A stretch of 64,000 bases of DNA, from positions 124,001 to 188,000 of the forward strand of contig NZ_BDCC01000019.1 of NCBI RefSeq assembly GCF_001613305.1. Reading direction: 5' to 3'. The stretch is from Nocardia vaccinii NBRC 15922. Its GTDB lineage: Bacteria; Actinomycetota; Actinomycetes; Mycobacteriales; Mycobacteriaceae. The translations under genes and the position numbers were made by a program. This document shows, piece after piece, positions 26,858 to 36,835 of the stretch; the first letter of the stretch is position 1; every line of letters begins with the position of its first letter. The notes beneath the pieces are model-generated. The model was not told the DNA's origin. It ran no database searches and was given only the letters and a program-made list of their open reading frames with translations.

Positions 26858-28249
26858 GTGGCACCCAAGTCGAAGGTCGACACCGTCGCCAATCTCGCCA
26901 AGCGCCGGGGCCTGGTCTACCCGAGCGGTGAGATCTACGGAGGCACCCGGTCGGCGTGGGACTACGGGCCGCTGGGCGTGGAGCTCAAGGAGAACATCAA
27001 GCGGCAGTGGTGGCGGGCCATGGTCACCGGCCGCGACGACGTGGTCGGCCTGGATTCCTCGATCATCCTGCCGCGTCAGGTGTGGGTCGCCTCGGGTCAC
27101 GTCACCGTGTTCAACGATCCGCTGGTGGAATGCCTGAACTGCCACAAGCGGCACCGGCAGGACCATCTGCAGGAGGCGTACGCCGAGAAGCACAAGATCG
27201 ACGATCCGGACAGCGTGTCCATGGAACTGATCTCGTGCCCCGACTGCGGCACCGTCGGCAAGTGGACCGAGCCGCGTGATTTCAACATGATGCTCAAGAC
27301 CTACCTCGGCCCGATCGAATCCGAGGAGGGCCTGCACTACCTGCGGCCCGAGACCGCGCAGGGCATCTTCGTCAACTACAAGAACATCGAGACCACCGCG
27401 CGCAAGAAGCCGCCGTTCGGTATCGCGCAGATCGGCAAGAGCTTCCGCAACGAGATCACCCCGGGCAACTTCATCTTCCGCACTCGCGAGTTCGAGCAGA
27501 TGGAGATGGAGTTCTTCGTCAAGCCCGGCGAGGACGAGAAGTGGCACCAGTACTGGATCGATACGCGTTTGGCCTGGTACACCGACCTGGGCATCGATCC
27601 GCAGAATCTGCGGCTGTACGAGCACCCGAAGGAGAAGCTCTCGCACTACTCGACCCGCACGGTCGACATCGAGTACCGCTTCCACTTCCAGGGCAGCGAG
27701 TGGGGTGAGCTCGAGGGCCTGGCCAACCGCACCGACTTCGACCTGAAGACGCATTCGGAACATTCGGGCGTGGATCTGAGCTTCTACGACCAGAATTCGG
27801 GCGAGCGGTACATCCCGTACGTGATCGAGCCCGCGGCCGGTCTGACCCGCTCGCTGATGGCCTTCCTCATCGATGCCTACAGCGAGGACGAGGCGCCCAA
27901 TGCCAAGGGCGTCATGGAGAAGCGCACCGTGCTGCGCCTGGACCGCCGTCTGGCCCCGGTGAAGGCAGCGGTGTTGCCGCTCTCGCGCAACGCGGATCTG
28001 TCGCCGAAGGCGAAAGACCTTGCCGCGCAACTGCGTAAGAACTGGAACATCGATTTCGACGACGCCGGCGCGATCGGCCGCCGCTACCGTCGCCAGGACG
28101 AGATCGGCACGCCGTTCTGCATCACCGTCGACTTCGACACGCTCGAGGATCAGGCGGTGACGGTGCGCGAGCGTGATTCGATGGCCCAGGAGCGCATCGC
28201 CCTGGACCAGGTCGAGGGTTATCTGGCGCAGCGACTGATCGGGGCCTGA
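26858..28249 (+). CDS. glyS: Glycyl-tRNA synthetase (alpha2 type)
   Basis: A 463-residue class II synthetase that charges tRNA-Gly. Visible blocks are [24 protein letters not shown], the zinc-type insert CLNCHKRH...CPDCG, the motif 2 region [29 protein letters not shown] and motif 3 [14 protein letters not shown]. The anticodon-binding domain ends the protein. GTG at 26858 has GGGAGAG upstream; an open frame runs further left without family sequence. It is divergent from smtB-zur, as in mycobacteria. Confidence 0.96.
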   Translation: MAPKSKVDTVANLAKRRGLVYPSGEIYGGTRSAWDYGPLGVELKENIKRQWWRAMVTGRDDVVGLDSSIILPRQVWVASGHVTVFNDPLVECLNCHKRHRQDHLQEAYAEKHKIDDPDSVSMELISCPDCGTVGKWTEPRDFNMMLKTYLGPIESEEGLHYLRPETAQGIFVNYKNIETTARKKPPFGIAQIGKSFRNEITPGNFIFRTREFEQMEMEFFVKPGEDEKWHQYWIDTRLAWYTDLGIDPQNLRLYEHPKEKLSHYSTRTVDIEYRFHFQGSEWGELEGLANRTDFDLKTHSEHSGVDLSFYDQNSGERYIPYVIEPAAGLTRSLMAFLIDAYSEDEAPNAKGVMEKRTVLRLDRRLAPVKAAVLPLSRNADLSPKAKDLAAQLRKNWNIDFDDAGAIGRRYRRQDEIGTPFCITVDFDTLEDQAVTVRERDSMAQERIALDQVEGYLAQRLIGA

Positions 28250-28274
28250 GCCCGCGATCGAGTGTCTGGGTCGG

Positions 28275-28293
28275 GGCCCGGAAATATCGGGCC
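28275..28293 (+). terminator. Short GC hairpin after glyS
   Basis: A 6-bp stem, GGCCCG pairing with CGGGCC around a 7-base loop, starts 26 bases after the stop codon. No U-tract follows, so it may only be a weak terminator. Confidence 0.3.
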
Positions 28294-28343
28294 GGGAGGT
28301 GCTGTTCGGTTACGTCGTAGACGTCGCAGACAGGAGTTGCACC

Positions 28344-29264
28344 ATGGCGCAAGCAGTCAGGTTCGATCGGTACGGGGATGTCGACGTACTGAACGTGGTC
28401 GAGGTGCCGGACCCGGTGGCGGGGCCGGGCGAGGTCGTCGTTCGGGTGGTCGCGGCGGGAATCAACCCGGGCGAGGCCAAGATTCGCAGTGGCTCCCTGC
28501 ACGAAATCTACCCCGCGAAGTTCCCGTCCGGGCAGGGGAGCGACCTGGCCGGGCGGGTGGTCTCGATCGGCGAGGGCGTGAGCGGGGTCGCGGCCGGCGA
28601 CGAGGTGCTCGGCTTCACCAACGAGCGTGCGAGCCATGCGACGCACGCGGTCGTTCCGGTGGAGCAGATCGCGCCCAAGCCCGCCGGATTGTCCTGGGAC
28701 GTGGCCGGATCGCTGTTCGTGGCCGGGACGACCGCCTTCGCGGCGGTCCGTTCGGTGAGCCCGGAGGACGGTGACACGATCGTGGTGTCCGGCGCGGCCG
28801 GTGGCGTGGGTTCGCTTGTGGTGCAACTGCTTCGGGCTCGGGGCGTCACGGTGATCGGGATCGCCGGGGCCGCGAACCACGAGTGGTTGCGGTCGCTGGG
28901 CGTCACCCCGGTCGCCTACGGAGACGGTCTCGCGGATCGGATCCGGGCCATCGCGCCCGACGGTGTGGACGCGTTCATCGACCTGTACGGACCGGATTAC
29001 GTCGAATTGGCGATCGAGCTGGGCGTGCGGCCGGATCGCATCGATACGATCGCCGATTTCGCCGCCGTGTCGAAGTACGGGGTCAAGGCCGAGGGCAACA
29101 GTGCGGCCGACACCATCGACGTGCTGGCCGAGCTGGCCGAGCTGGTCGTCGCGGGAACTCTCGACGTGCCGGTCGCCGCGGTCTATCCGCTGGCCGAGGT
29201 GCGTGCCGCCTATACCGAACTCGAGCGCGGGCACACCCACGGGAAGATCGTCCTTCATCCGTGA
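28344..29264 (+). CDS. NADP-dependent quinone oxidoreductase (zinc-less MDR family)
   Basis: A 306-residue member of the medium-chain dehydrogenase/reductase family, QOR-like. The GroES-like half begins AQAVRFDRYGDVDVLNVVEVPDP; the NADP-binding motif is VSGAAGGVGSLVVQLLRARG. The structural and catalytic zinc ligands of alcohol dehydrogenases are missing, as in QOR. ATG at 28344 has CAGGAG upstream. The substrate is unknown; it probably reduces quinones or enones in the cytoplasm. It is followed by the ABC-exporter operon 118 bp later, with a palindrome between them. Confidence 0.9.
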   Translation: MAQAVRFDRYGDVDVLNVVEVPDPVAGPGEVVVRVVAAGINPGEAKIRSGSLHEIYPAKFPSGQGSDLAGRVVSIGEGVSGVAAGDEVLGFTNERASHATHAVVPVEQIAPKPAGLSWDVAGSLFVAGTTAFAAVRSVSPEDGDTIVVSGAAGGVGSLVVQLLRARGVTVIGIAGAANHEWLRSLGVTPVAYGDGLADRIRAIAPDGVDAFIDLYGPDYVELAIELGVRPDRIDTIADFAAVSKYGVKAEGNSAADTIDVLAELAELVVAGTLDVPVAAVYPLAEVRAAYTELERGHTHGKIVLHP

Positions 29265-29309
29265 AAGCCGCTGAGTCACAGGTGATTCGGATGCGATGAG
29301 CGGGTGGGG

Positions 29310-29325
29310 CATGACAGATGTCATG
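29310..29325. promoter_or_regulatory. Dyad CATGACA-N2-TGTCATG upstream of ABC exporter operon
   Basis: Two perfect 7-bp arms lie around a 2-base centre, 58-73 bases before the ABC ATPase start. A NarL-type response regulator encoded in the same operon is the natural candidate binder. This link is inference. Confidence 0.45.
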
Positions 29326-29382
29326 GCGGAGTCGTGACGGACGGCGCAGGTGCGCCGGCCTCGCACGCCGGAGACTCGACTC

Positions 29383-30318
29383 ATGACATCTGCACTCACG
29401 TCCGGCTCGGCGCACCGGACCGGCGCCGCACCGGCGATCGAGATTCGCGCTCTGCGCAAGACCTTCCGCACCTCCGCCGGGCCTGTCCACGCGGTCGACG
29501 GGCTCGACCTGGTCGTCGCGCCGGGTGAGGTGGTCGCCTTTCTCGGGCCGAACGGTGCGGGCAAGTCCACCACCATCGATATGCTGCTGGGCCTGCTGCG
29601 TCCCGACGAGGGCCGGATCGGCGTCTTCGGTGGCACACCCGATCAGGCCATCGCGGCGGGCCGGATCTCCGCGGTGCTACAGACCGGCGGTCTGCTGCCG
29701 GAACTGACCGTCGCGGAGACCGTGCGACTGGTCGCGAGCCTGCACAGTCATCCGCGTCCGGTCACCGAGGTCCTCGCGCGCGCGGGCATCGACGGTATCG
29801 CCGGGCGGTTGGTGGGTAAGTGTTCGGGCGGCCAGCAGCAGCGATTGCGATTCGCGCTGGCGCTGCTGCCGGACCCCGATCTGCTCATCCTCGACGAGCC
29901 GACCGCGGGCATGGATGTGGAGGGGCGCCGCCAGTTCTGGAACGCCATTCGCGCGGACGCCCGCGACGGCCGCACGGTGGTGTTCGCCACCCATTACCTC
30001 GACGAGGCCGACGCCTACGCCGACCGGATCGTGTTGGTGCGCAACGGAACCGTGGTCGCCGACGGCAGCGCATCGGCGATCAAGAACCTCGCCGCCGGGC
30101 GCGTCGTGTCCGCCACCCTGCCCGATGCCGATCAGGCTCGGCTGCTGGCCATTCCCGGCGTCGAACAGGTGGAACAACGGGGGGATCGAATTCTGGTGCA
30201 CGCCAAGGATTCCGATGCCGTCGCACGATATCTGATCACCGCCACCGCGGCCGTCGATCTGGAGATCACCGGCCACAACCTCGAAGATGCCTTCCTCGCC
30301 CTCACCGGAGACCGTTGA
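29383..30318 (+). CDS. ABC transporter ATP-binding protein (ABC-2 exporter)
   Basis: A 311-residue ATPase: Walker A GPNGAGKST, Q-loop LQTGG, signature CSGGQQQRLRFALAL, Walker B LLILDEPTAGMD and H-loop ATHYLDEAD. The C-terminal extension of about 80 residues (from SATLPDADQARLL) is typical for DrrA/NatA-type exporters of drugs or lipids. ATG at 29383 is preferred; the in-frame codon at 29350 adds 11 residues with no support. The permease starts 1 bp after the stop. The operon continues with a histidine kinase and LuxR-type regulator. Confidence 0.92.
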   Translation: MTSALTSGSAHRTGAAPAIEIRALRKTFRTSAGPVHAVDGLDLVVAPGEVVAFLGPNGAGKSTTIDMLLGLLRPDEGRIGVFGGTPDQAIAAGRISAVLQTGGLLPELTVAETVRLVASLHSHPRPVTEVLARAGIDGIAGRLVGKCSGGQQQRLRFALALLPDPDLLILDEPTAGMDVEGRRQFWNAIRADARDGRTVVFATHYLDEADAYADRIVLVRNGTVVADGSASAIKNLAAGRVVSATLPDADQARLLAIPGVEQVEQRGDRILVHAKDSDAVARYLITATAAVDLEITGHNLEDAFLALTGDR

Positions 30319-30319
30319 T

Positions 30320-31108
30320 ATGCGCAGCCTCGCCCTCGGAAATACGTTGCCCGCCGACCGAATTCGCCGCGCCGGTGGATTCGGCTGGGAATTCGCCGCG
30401 CTGGAATTGCGCCGCATGCTGCGCAACCGTCGCACCATGATCGTCTCTCTGATCGTGCCGCCGCTGGTCTTCCTGTCCTACGGCACCCAATCCGGATTCC
30501 GCACCGCGGCATACGGTTCCGGGAATATGACCGCCTACGCGATGGTGTCGATGGCGCTCTACGGCGCGATGTTGTGCACCACCAGCGGCGGTGCGACGGT
30601 CGCGGTGGAACGCGCGTCGGGCTGGAGCCGGCAGTTGCGCCTGACCCCGCTGCGTCCGGTCCATTACATCGCGACCAAGATCATGCTCGCCATGCTGCTC
30701 GGATTCTGTTCCGCCGCAGTGGTGTTCATCCTCGGCGCGGTGCTCGGCGCGTATCTGCCGGCGGTGGCCTGGGTGAGCTGCTTCCTCATCGTCTGGGCCG
30801 GATCGCTCATCTTCGCCGCCCTCGGACTGTTCCTGGGCTACCTGCTGCCCGCGAGCAGCATCATGCAGATCCTGGGTCTGCTGCTGGCCATCCTGGGCTT
30901 CGCCGGCGGATTGTTCTTTCCGTTGCACGGCTGGACCGGCGACGTCTCGCGAGTGTTCCCCACCAACGGCGTGGCCACCCTCGCCCGCATCCCGTTCGGC
31001 GGTTCGAGCGGGCCGGACATCGCGCTGGCCGTGCTGAACGTCGTCTTCTGGGCGGTGGCGTTCACCGTCGGCTCGACGATCCTGTTCCGCCGCGACACCG
31101 CCCGGTGA
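30320..31108 (+). CDS. ABC-2 type permease
   Basis: A 262-residue membrane protein with six predicted TM segments. Its N-terminal cytoplasmic arm (FAALELRRMLRNRRTMI) and the segment ERASGWSRQLRLTPLRPVHYIATKI form the intracellular coupling region seen in ABC-2 exporters. It is the only permease of the operon, so the transporter is probably (ATPase)2(permease)2. The ATG at 30320 lies just after the ATPase stop. The substrate is unknown; this arrangement with a DesK/LiaS-like kinase often relates to membrane or antibiotic stress. Confidence 0.88.
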   Translation: MRSLALGNTLPADRIRRAGGFGWEFAALELRRMLRNRRTMIVSLIVPPLVFLSYGTQSGFRTAAYGSGNMTAYAMVSMALYGAMLCTTSGGATVAVERASGWSRQLRLTPLRPVHYIATKIMLAMLLGFCSAAVVFILGAVLGAYLPAVAWVSCFLIVWAGSLIFAALGLFLGYLLPASSIMQILGLLLAILGFAGGLFFPLHGWTGDVSRVFPTNGVATLARIPFGGSSGPDIALAVLNVVFWAVAFTVGSTILFRRDTAR

Positions 31109-31300
31109 GCATGCCCGCGCGCACCATTGCCGGAACCCGCACCGATCGCCGTGGCAGCCCGCCCGCCGATCGGTGCGGGTTTCGCGATGTCGGAAATGCC
31201 GACTGCCGGTGGGGCTTTCGTGTGGATGGCGATCACCGGCCCCGGCGATGGGCTACCTTCGATGCATGATCAGGTGCGCGGGAGTCGGCGGAGGCTGCCG

Positions 31301-32560
31301 ATGCCGGTGAGGACCTGGTCAGTGGCGGCGGTGCGGCTGGTATCCGGCCTGCTGGATCGTCTGGCGGGTCTCGGCGCGTCCGATACCACCTCGGTACGGC
31401 GCGGCTGGTTCGGCGCGGTGATGGCCACGGTGTGGCTGTTCGGCCTGTTCGCGCCGATCACTCAGCGCTGGAACGAGGGACAGTACTTGCTGGCCGGTGC
31501 CGCGGGGGCCTGCGTGATCGTGTTCGGTGCGATTGTCGCGCTGTCGTTCACGCTGTTTCCGCAGCCGGGGTGGGACGGTGGCCTGCCCAGCCGTACCGTC
31601 GATCGGCGGGCCTGGCCGGTGCTGGGCGTGCTGGGTGTGTTGAGCGCCGTGACGCTGATCCTGCTGGGCGGCCCCGGCCTCGCCACCCTGACCTACCTGG
31701 CGACGATGTCCATCTTTCTGCTGCCGTCGCGTGAATCCGCCCGATTCGCCTTCTCGTACGCGATTCTCATGCTGGTCGTACCGATGCTGGTGCCCGACTG
31801 GCGCTTGGGCGGAGTCCCGTTCTATCTCGCCGCGATCCCGATCCTGATCTGGGGCGGGCGAGAGATCGGAATTCGCAGGCGGCGCACGGCCGAACTGGAA
31901 CGGCGGCAGCGCGCCGAGATGGCCATCATCGAGGACCGCAATCGGGTGGCCCGCGACGTGCACGACATCCTCGGCCACTCGCTGACGGTGATCACGGTGA
32001 AAACCGAACTGGCGCTTCGCCTGATCGATCTCGATCCCGAACGCGCGCGGGCCGAGATGTCCGATGTGGAACGGCTCGCCCGCGAGGCGTTGGCCGGCGT
32101 GCGCGATACGGTCGGCGGACTGCGGGAGGTCTCACTGGCCGGTGAGCTGGCCAATGTGCGAACGGCGCTGGGGGCGGCCGGAATCGAGGCGGAACTGCCC
32201 GACGGGGACTTCGGCGACTACCACGCGATATTCGGCTGGGTGCTGCGTGAGGCGGTGACCAATGTGGTGCGGCACAGCGCCGCCTCGCATTGCACGGTGC
32301 GGGTCGGCCCGTCGCGCATCGAGGTGATCGACGACGGCACCGGACTGCGTCCGGATGCCGAATTCGGTTCGGGCCTGGCGGGGTTGCGGGAGCGGGTGCG
32401 CGCGGCGGGCGGCGCGCTCACCCTGGCCGCCGCACCGGGCGGCGGACTGCGGGTGACCGCCGATTTTCCCGGAATGAGCGTCGTGCGAACGGATTACGGT
32501 GCGGGTGATGGGGCGGAAGGAGATCTGCCGATGTCCGGTGAACGGAGGTGGCCGCGGTGA
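31301..32560 (+). CDS. Sensor histidine kinase, HisKA_3 (NarL-partner) type
   Basis: A 419-residue kinase. Five or six hydrophobic segments (residues 30-185) form a DesK-like sensor without a large outside domain. The phospho-acceptor His lies in EDRNRVARDVHDILGHSL and the G boxes in VIDDGTGLR and GSGLAGLRERV. ATG at 31301 is preferred because GGAGG lies 6 bases upstream; ATG at 31262 is an alternative. It overlaps the response regulator (GTGA). It follows the ABC exporter by 192 bp, so it may have its own promoter. Confidence 0.85.
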   Translation: MPVRTWSVAAVRLVSGLLDRLAGLGASDTTSVRRGWFGAVMATVWLFGLFAPITQRWNEGQYLLAGAAGACVIVFGAIVALSFTLFPQPGWDGGLPSRTVDRRAWPVLGVLGVLSAVTLILLGGPGLATLTYLATMSIFLLPSRESARFAFSYAILMLVVPMLVPDWRLGGVPFYLAAIPILIWGGREIGIRRRRTAELERRQRAEMAIIEDRNRVARDVHDILGHSLTVITVKTELALRLIDLDPERARAEMSDVERLAREALAGVRDTVGGLREVSLAGELANVRTALGAAGIEAELPDGDFGDYHAIFGWVLREAVTNVVRHSAASHCTVRVGPSRIEVIDDGTGLRPDAEFGSGLAGLRERVRAAGGALTLAAAPGGGLRVTADFPGMSVVRTDYGAGDGAEGDLPMSGERRWPR

Positions 32561-33162
32561 TCCGGTTGCTGCTGGCCGATGATCAGGCCCTGGTGCGCGG
32601 TGCGCTCGCGGCGCTGCTCGGGCTCGAATCCGACCTCGAGGTGGTCGCCGAGGTCGGCCGGGGCGACGAGGTGCTCGCAGCGGTCGAGCGCAGTTCCCCC
32701 GACGTGGTGCTGCTGGATGTGGAAATGCCCGGGGCGGACGGTATTTCGGTGGCGGCGCAGCTGCATGCGAGCCGTCCGGAGGTACGAATCCTGATGGTCA
32801 CCACGTTCGGCCGCCCGGGGTATCTGCGCCGCGCGATCGATGCGGGGGCGAGCGGATTCGTCGTGAAGGACACGCCCGCACGGGAATTGGCCGACGCGGT
32901 GCGGCGCGTCCATCTCGGTCTGCGAGTGGTGGACCCAGCGCTGGCCACCGAAACCCTCACCGCGGGGACCTCACCCCTGACCGCCCGCGAGCGCGAGGTG
33001 CTGGCCGCCGCGGCCGACGGATCCACCGCGGGGGTGATCGCCGCCCGGCTGCACCTGTCCGAGGGGACGGTCCGCAATCACCTGTCCGCGGCCATCGGCA
33101 AGACCGGCACCCGCACCCGCGCCGAGGCGATCCGGGCCGCGGATCGCCAGGGCTGGCTGTAA
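32557..33162 (+). CDS. NarL/LuxR-type response regulator
   Basis: A 201-residue regulator. Receiver domain: LLLADDQALVRG, phospho-acceptor Asp in VVLLDVEMPGADG, Lys in FVVKDTPARELADAVRRV. The LuxR HTH is SPLTAREREVLAAAADGSTAGVIAARLHLSEGTVRNHLS. GTG at 32557 overlaps the kinase stop and has GGAGG upstream. The kinase-regulator pair likely controls the upstream exporter; the dyad at 29310 is a candidate site. Confidence 0.92.
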   Translation: MIRLLLADDQALVRGALAALLGLESDLEVVAEVGRGDEVLAAVERSSPDVVLLDVEMPGADGISVAAQLHASRPEVRILMVTTFGRPGYLRRAIDAGASGFVVKDTPARELADAVRRVHLGLRVVDPALATETLTAGTSPLTAREREVLAAAADGSTAGVIAARLHLSEGTVRNHLSAAIGKTGTRTRAEAIRAADRQGWL

Positions 33163-33204
33163 GGTGCCTGGTTGCGGTGTGACCGATCGGCGTAGGTTCG
33201 TGAC

Positions 33205-33618
33205 GTGCATCTGACTCAGATCCGGCTGATCGTGGACGATTTCGCGCGTACCGCCGAGTTCTATCGCACCGTCGTCGGACTCGAACCGCTGGTGCCCGAT
33301 CCCGCGCCGCCGTATGTCGCCTTCGAACCGGCGCTGGGCAGCAGTCTGTGCCTGCACGAGCGGGCAGATCTGGACGGGATGCTCGGCGAGGTGCTCCGGC
33401 CGGGCCGCGGCGATACCGCGATGGTGTCGCTGCGGGTCGACGATCTGACCGGATATCTCGGTGAGCTCACCGCCCGGGGAGCCGAGATCGCCGCGGGGCC
33501 GGTGGTTTTCGGAGATCGAATCCGGTGCGCGTATCTGCGCGATCCGGAAGGCAATCTGGTCGAGATCCAGCAGTGGCTGACGACGCGTTCCGGCGCGCCC
33601 GTTCCGCCCGCGAGCTGA
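33205..33618 (+). CDS. VOC (glyoxalase/bleomycin-resistance fold) protein
   Basis: A 137-residue protein of one VOC domain pair: MHLTQIRLIVDDFARTAEFYRTVVGLEPL and, in the second half, a VSLRVDDLTGYLGEL segment with the terminal YLRDPEGNLVEIQQW. The last Glu is the usual metal ligand. Function is not determined; members include dioxygenases, glyoxalases and antibiotic-binding proteins. It is transcribed alone, with a GTG start. Confidence 0.85.
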   Translation: MHLTQIRLIVDDFARTAEFYRTVVGLEPLVPDPAPPYVAFEPALGSSLCLHERADLDGMLGEVLRPGRGDTAMVSLRVDDLTGYLGELTARGAEIAAGPVVFGDRIRCAYLRDPEGNLVEIQQWLTTRSGAPVPPAS

Positions 33619-33667
33619 TCGGGCGCGGGATGGGCGCGCTGTCGGCGCCCGTGGTTACGATCTAACC

Positions 33668-34342
33668 GTGATTACCCTGGACGCATACACCGGCCATGTC
33701 TCGCCGGGGTCGAACCCGCAGCAGCGCGCCGTACCCGGTGCGCGCATCGTCAAGATGTCCGTGGGCAAGATGGACAACAACGCCTACCTGGTGCAGGACA
33801 CGGCGACCGGGGCGAGCCTGCTGATCGATGCGGCGAACGAGCCCGAGCGTCTGCTGGAACTGATCGGCCAGGAGGCCGCCGGGCGGCTCGAGCTGATCAT
33901 CACCACCCATCAGCATCCGGACCACTGGTGGGGCCTGGAGAAGGTGGTCGCGGAGACCGCCGTGCCCACCGCCGCCCACCGGCTCGACGCCGAACCGCTG
34001 CCGGTCACGCCCGACCGGTTGCTCGCCGAGGGCGACACCGTCCGGATCGGTGAGCTCACCCTCGAGGCGATCCACCTGCGCGGGCACACGCCGGGTTCGG
34101 TGGCGCTGGTGCTGACCGACGGGGCCGGGCAGGTTCACCTGTTCACCGGAGACGCGCTGTTCCCCGGCGGTGTGGGCCGCACCACATCACCGGAGGAGTT
34201 CGATTCGCTCTACCGCGATGTCACCACCAAGCTGTTCGACCGTTTCCCTGACGAGACGATCGTCTACCCGGGCCACGGTGACGACACCACCCTCGGTGCG
34301 GAGCGTCCGCATCTGCGCGAATGGCGTGAACGCGGCTGGTAG
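33668..34342 (+). CDS. MBL-fold metallo-hydrolase
   Basis: A 224-residue metallo-beta-lactamase-fold hydrolase. The dinuclear metal motif is THQHPDHWW (HxHxDH); further ligands are the His of LRGHTPGS, the Asp of FTGDALFPGG and the His of YPGHGDDT. This is the glyoxalase II-like layout. The start GTG at 33668 has no strong ribosome-binding site. The substrate is unknown; thioesters such as mycothiol adducts are possible in actinobacteria. Confidence 0.88.
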   Translation: MITLDAYTGHVSPGSNPQQRAVPGARIVKMSVGKMDNNAYLVQDTATGASLLIDAANEPERLLELIGQEAAGRLELIITTHQHPDHWWGLEKVVAETAVPTAAHRLDAEPLPVTPDRLLAEGDTVRIGELTLEAIHLRGHTPGSVALVLTDGAGQVHLFTGDALFPGGVGRTTSPEEFDSLYRDVTTKLFDRFPDETIVYPGHGDDTTLGAERPHLREWRERGW

Positions 34343-34388
34343 CTCGCGCCGCAATCTCGGCGTGATCGAACCCTGGCACACTCGGGGA

Positions 34389-35084
34389 ATGTCCTGGGCC
34401 CCGACTCGTCCCGCACCGTCGCCCGCCGTCCGGACGGCTGCTCGTCCGCGCCGATCCTCCTCGACCGGGCGCTGGGTGCGTCGTGTGATCGCGGGCAGCG
34501 TGCTGGCCGCGCTGGTGCTGATCGGCGGGACGGCGGTTCGGGTGTGGCAGGTGGCGCGGATCGACGATTACTCGCATGCCGACGCGATCCTCGTGCTGGG
34601 GGCCGCGCAGTACGATGGGACGCCGTCCTCGGTGTTCCAGGCACGGCTGGGCCAGGCCTACCGGCTTTTCGGGAAAGGTATTGCGCCACTGGTGATCACG
34701 GTCGGCGGCAAACGTCCGGGGGACGAATACACCGAGGCCGCGGCGGGCAAGATGTATCTGACCGATCACGGCGTGCCGGCGGATCACGTGCTGGCGGTGG
34801 AGACCGGTTCGGACACCCTGGAGAGTATCGATGCGGTCGCCGGCGCCATGCGGTCGCGGGATTTGTCGTCGGTGGTGCTGGTCAGCGATCCGTGGCATTC
34901 GATGCGCACCCGGACCATGGCGCGCGACGCGGGTCTGGATGCGTGGACCGCGCCCACCCGCACCGGCCCTGCGGTCTACACCCGCGAATCGCAGTTCCAC
35001 GGCATCGCCCGCGAGACCGTCGCCCTGCTCTGGTACAAGCTGACGCACTTCCCCGCAGACTTCAAATACACTGCGGAGCAGTGA
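34389..35084 (+). CDS. YdcF/SanA-type DUF218 membrane protein
   Basis: A 231-residue protein. A Pro/Arg-rich N-terminus (about 35 residues) and one TM ([18 protein letters not shown]) anchor a DUF218 domain: [46 protein letters not shown]218 proteins (SanA, ElyC, YdcF) act in envelope functions linked to peptidoglycan or lipid carrier metabolism. ATG at 34389 is chosen because it gives the membrane anchor; the longer frame starts within the previous gene. It is 16 bp before dgt, so they may form one operon. Confidence 0.86.
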   Translation: MSWAPTRPAPSPAVRTAARPRRSSSTGRWVRRVIAGSVLAALVLIGGTAVRVWQVARIDDYSHADAILVLGAAQYDGTPSSVFQARLGQAYRLFGKGIAPLVITVGGKRPGDEYTEAAAGKMYLTDHGVPADHVLAVETGSDTLESIDAVAGAMRSRDLSSVVLVSDPWHSMRTRTMARDAGLDAWTAPTRTGPAVYTRESQFHGIARETVALLWYKLTHFPADFKYTAEQ

Positions 35085-35100
35085 TTTCCGAGGAGATGTG

Positions 35101-36390
35101 ATGACCGGCGGCCTCCCCGGCGGATCGGCCGAGCGCGGCATCGCGCAGGCATACACCGCGCAAGATCATGAACGTATGGTGACCGAGTCGGCCAAGAGCG
35201 CGGGACTGAGTTGGTCGTCGGTCGCCGAGCGGCGCAGCGATTTCGCTCGCGACCGCGCCCGCGTGCTGCACTCGGCCGCGCTGCGTCGTCTCGCGGACAA
35301 GACACAGGTGATGGGTCCGCGCGACGGCGACACGCCGCGTACCCGGCTCACCCACTCACTGGAGGTCGCGCAGATCGGGCGCAGTATCGCCGAGGAGCTC
35401 GGTTGTGATCCGGACGTGGTGGATCTGGCCGGGCTGGCGCACGATATCGGGCACCCGCCCTACGGCCACAACGGCGAGCGCGCCCTGGACGAATTCGCCT
35501 CGGCCTTCGGCGGTTTCGAGGGTAATGCGCAGAATCTGCGCATCCTGACCAGGCTGGAGCCGAAGGTGTTCGGCACCGACGGGGAGAGTTTCGGGCTCAA
35601 CCTGACCCGCGCCGCACTGGACGCTACGGTCAAATACCCCTGGGCCAGAACGGATTCGGTCCGCAAGTTCGGCGTCTACGCCGCGGATGCGGACCGTCTG
35701 GAGTGGGTCCGCCGCGACGCGCCGACGCTGCGGCAGTGCCTGGAGTCGCAGGTGATGGATTGGTCCGATGACGTCGCCTATTCGGTACACGATGTCGAGG
35801 ACGGGGTGATCGCGGGCCGTATCGACCTGCGTGCGCTGGCCGATCCGATCGAGCAGATCGCGCTGGCCGAACTCGGTCACGCCCAGCACCGGGGCCTGTC
35901 CATCGATGATCTGGTCGCCGCCGCGCAGCGCCTGTCCGAACTGCCGGTGATCGCCGAGGCCGTCGGCTACGACGGCACTCTGCGCGCCTCGGTGGCGTTG
36001 AAGCGGCTCACCAGTGATCTGGTCGGCCGCTTCGCCACCGCCGCCGTGGCGGCGACTCGGGAGGCGTGGGGTGGCCGCCGCCTGTCCCGCTACGCCGCGG
36101 ATCTGGAGGTTCCGCCGATTGTGGCCGCGGAGGTCGCCGTGCTCAAAACGGTTGCGCTGCGTTATGTGATGTCCGATCCGGCCCACAACAAGCGGCAGGG
36201 GGCCCAGCGCGAGCGTATCCGCGCGGTCGCCGATCACCTGCTGTCCGACGCGCCGCACACTTTGGACCCGGTCCTGCTGCCCTGGTGGAATGCGGCCGCC
36301 GATGACGCGTCCCGTACCCGCGTCATCGTCGACCAGATCGCCTCCTACACCGAGAGCCGCCTCGAACGAGTCGCCGCCGCAATCGGATAG
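35101..36390 (+). CDS. dgt: Deoxyguanosinetriphosphate triphosphohydrolase-like protein
   Basis: A 429-residue HD-domain enzyme that splits dGTP or other dNTPs into deoxynucleoside and triphosphate. The HD motif is [18 protein letters not shown], with the upstream His in [21 protein letters not shown] and the late Asp in [20 protein letters not shown] at 35101 has AGGAG upstream; a GTG 3 bp earlier is too close to it. In mycobacteria dnaG follows; here a small ORF and a TA pair lie in between. Confidence 0.94.
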   Translation: MTGGLPGGSAERGIAQAYTAQDHERMVTESAKSAGLSWSSVAERRSDFARDRARVLHSAALRRLADKTQVMGPRDGDTPRTRLTHSLEVAQIGRSIAEELGCDPDVVDLAGLAHDIGHPPYGHNGERALDEFASAFGGFEGNAQNLRILTRLEPKVFGTDGESFGLNLTRAALDATVKYPWARTDSVRKFGVYAADADRLEWVRRDAPTLRQCLESQVMDWSDDVAYSVHDVEDGVIAGRIDLRALADPIEQIALAELGHAQHRGLSIDDLVAAAQRLSELPVIAEAVGYDGTLRASVALKRLTSDLVGRFATAAVAATREAWGGRRLSRYAADLEVPPIVAAEVAVLKTVALRYVMSDPAHNKRQGAQRERIRAVADHLLSDAPHTLDPVLLPWWNAAADDASRTRVIVDQIASYTESRLERVAAAIG

Positions 36391-36642
36391 AAGCCGGCGC
36401 TGAATTTCTTCTGTCCCGGAACCGCATCCGCCGCATACGGCATGGGCTGCGGTCCCACCGCTCGTGACCGGCCGGTCATCGGGGCGATCAGGAATCCGGC
36501 CTCCACCACGAGCGCGAGCAGAATCGAGAGCCCCCTGACAGTTCACACCAATGATCCTCCAATTCGAACCACCGAATCTGGATCCCGGCAGTATGAATCG
36601 CCCCGAACGGTGATTCGTGATACCGACTGAAAGGTGAGCACC

Positions 36643-36735
36643 ATGTTCCACAGCATCTGGCAGCCCTTCACCGACTTCTTCCACCCTTTCGTGAACAACT
36701 TCAACCGGGGATGGTTCCAGGGCCGGCGTCGCTGA
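36643..36735 (+). CDS. Small ORF encoding a 30-residue aromatic/basic peptide
   Basis: A short ORF with start ATG and stop TGA, preceded by AAAGGTGAG at a proper spacing. It encodes MFHSIWQPFTDFFHPFVNN followed by a tail ending FQGRRR. It is rich in Phe and Trp with a basic end, so it could be amphipathic and membrane-associated. I do not recognise a family. About 250 bp of non-coding sequence precedes it. Translation is plausible from the site but unproven. Confidence 0.4.
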   Translation: MFHSIWQPFTDFFHPFVNNFNRGWFQGRRR

Positions 36736-36835
36736 CCCATCCATTCGCTGTACCGGCCGAGCCGGTCGTCAGGCAATCAGGCCCGAGTGTCCGTCGACGG
36801 TCGGCTTCGTCGTATGCGGAGCGGTTGCCGAGCCA

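Noticed and set aside
36346..36530. Minus-strand frame encoding a hydrophobic stretch after dgt
   Set aside because: A stop lies just upstream and no start codon with a ribosome-binding site gives the hydrophobic part.
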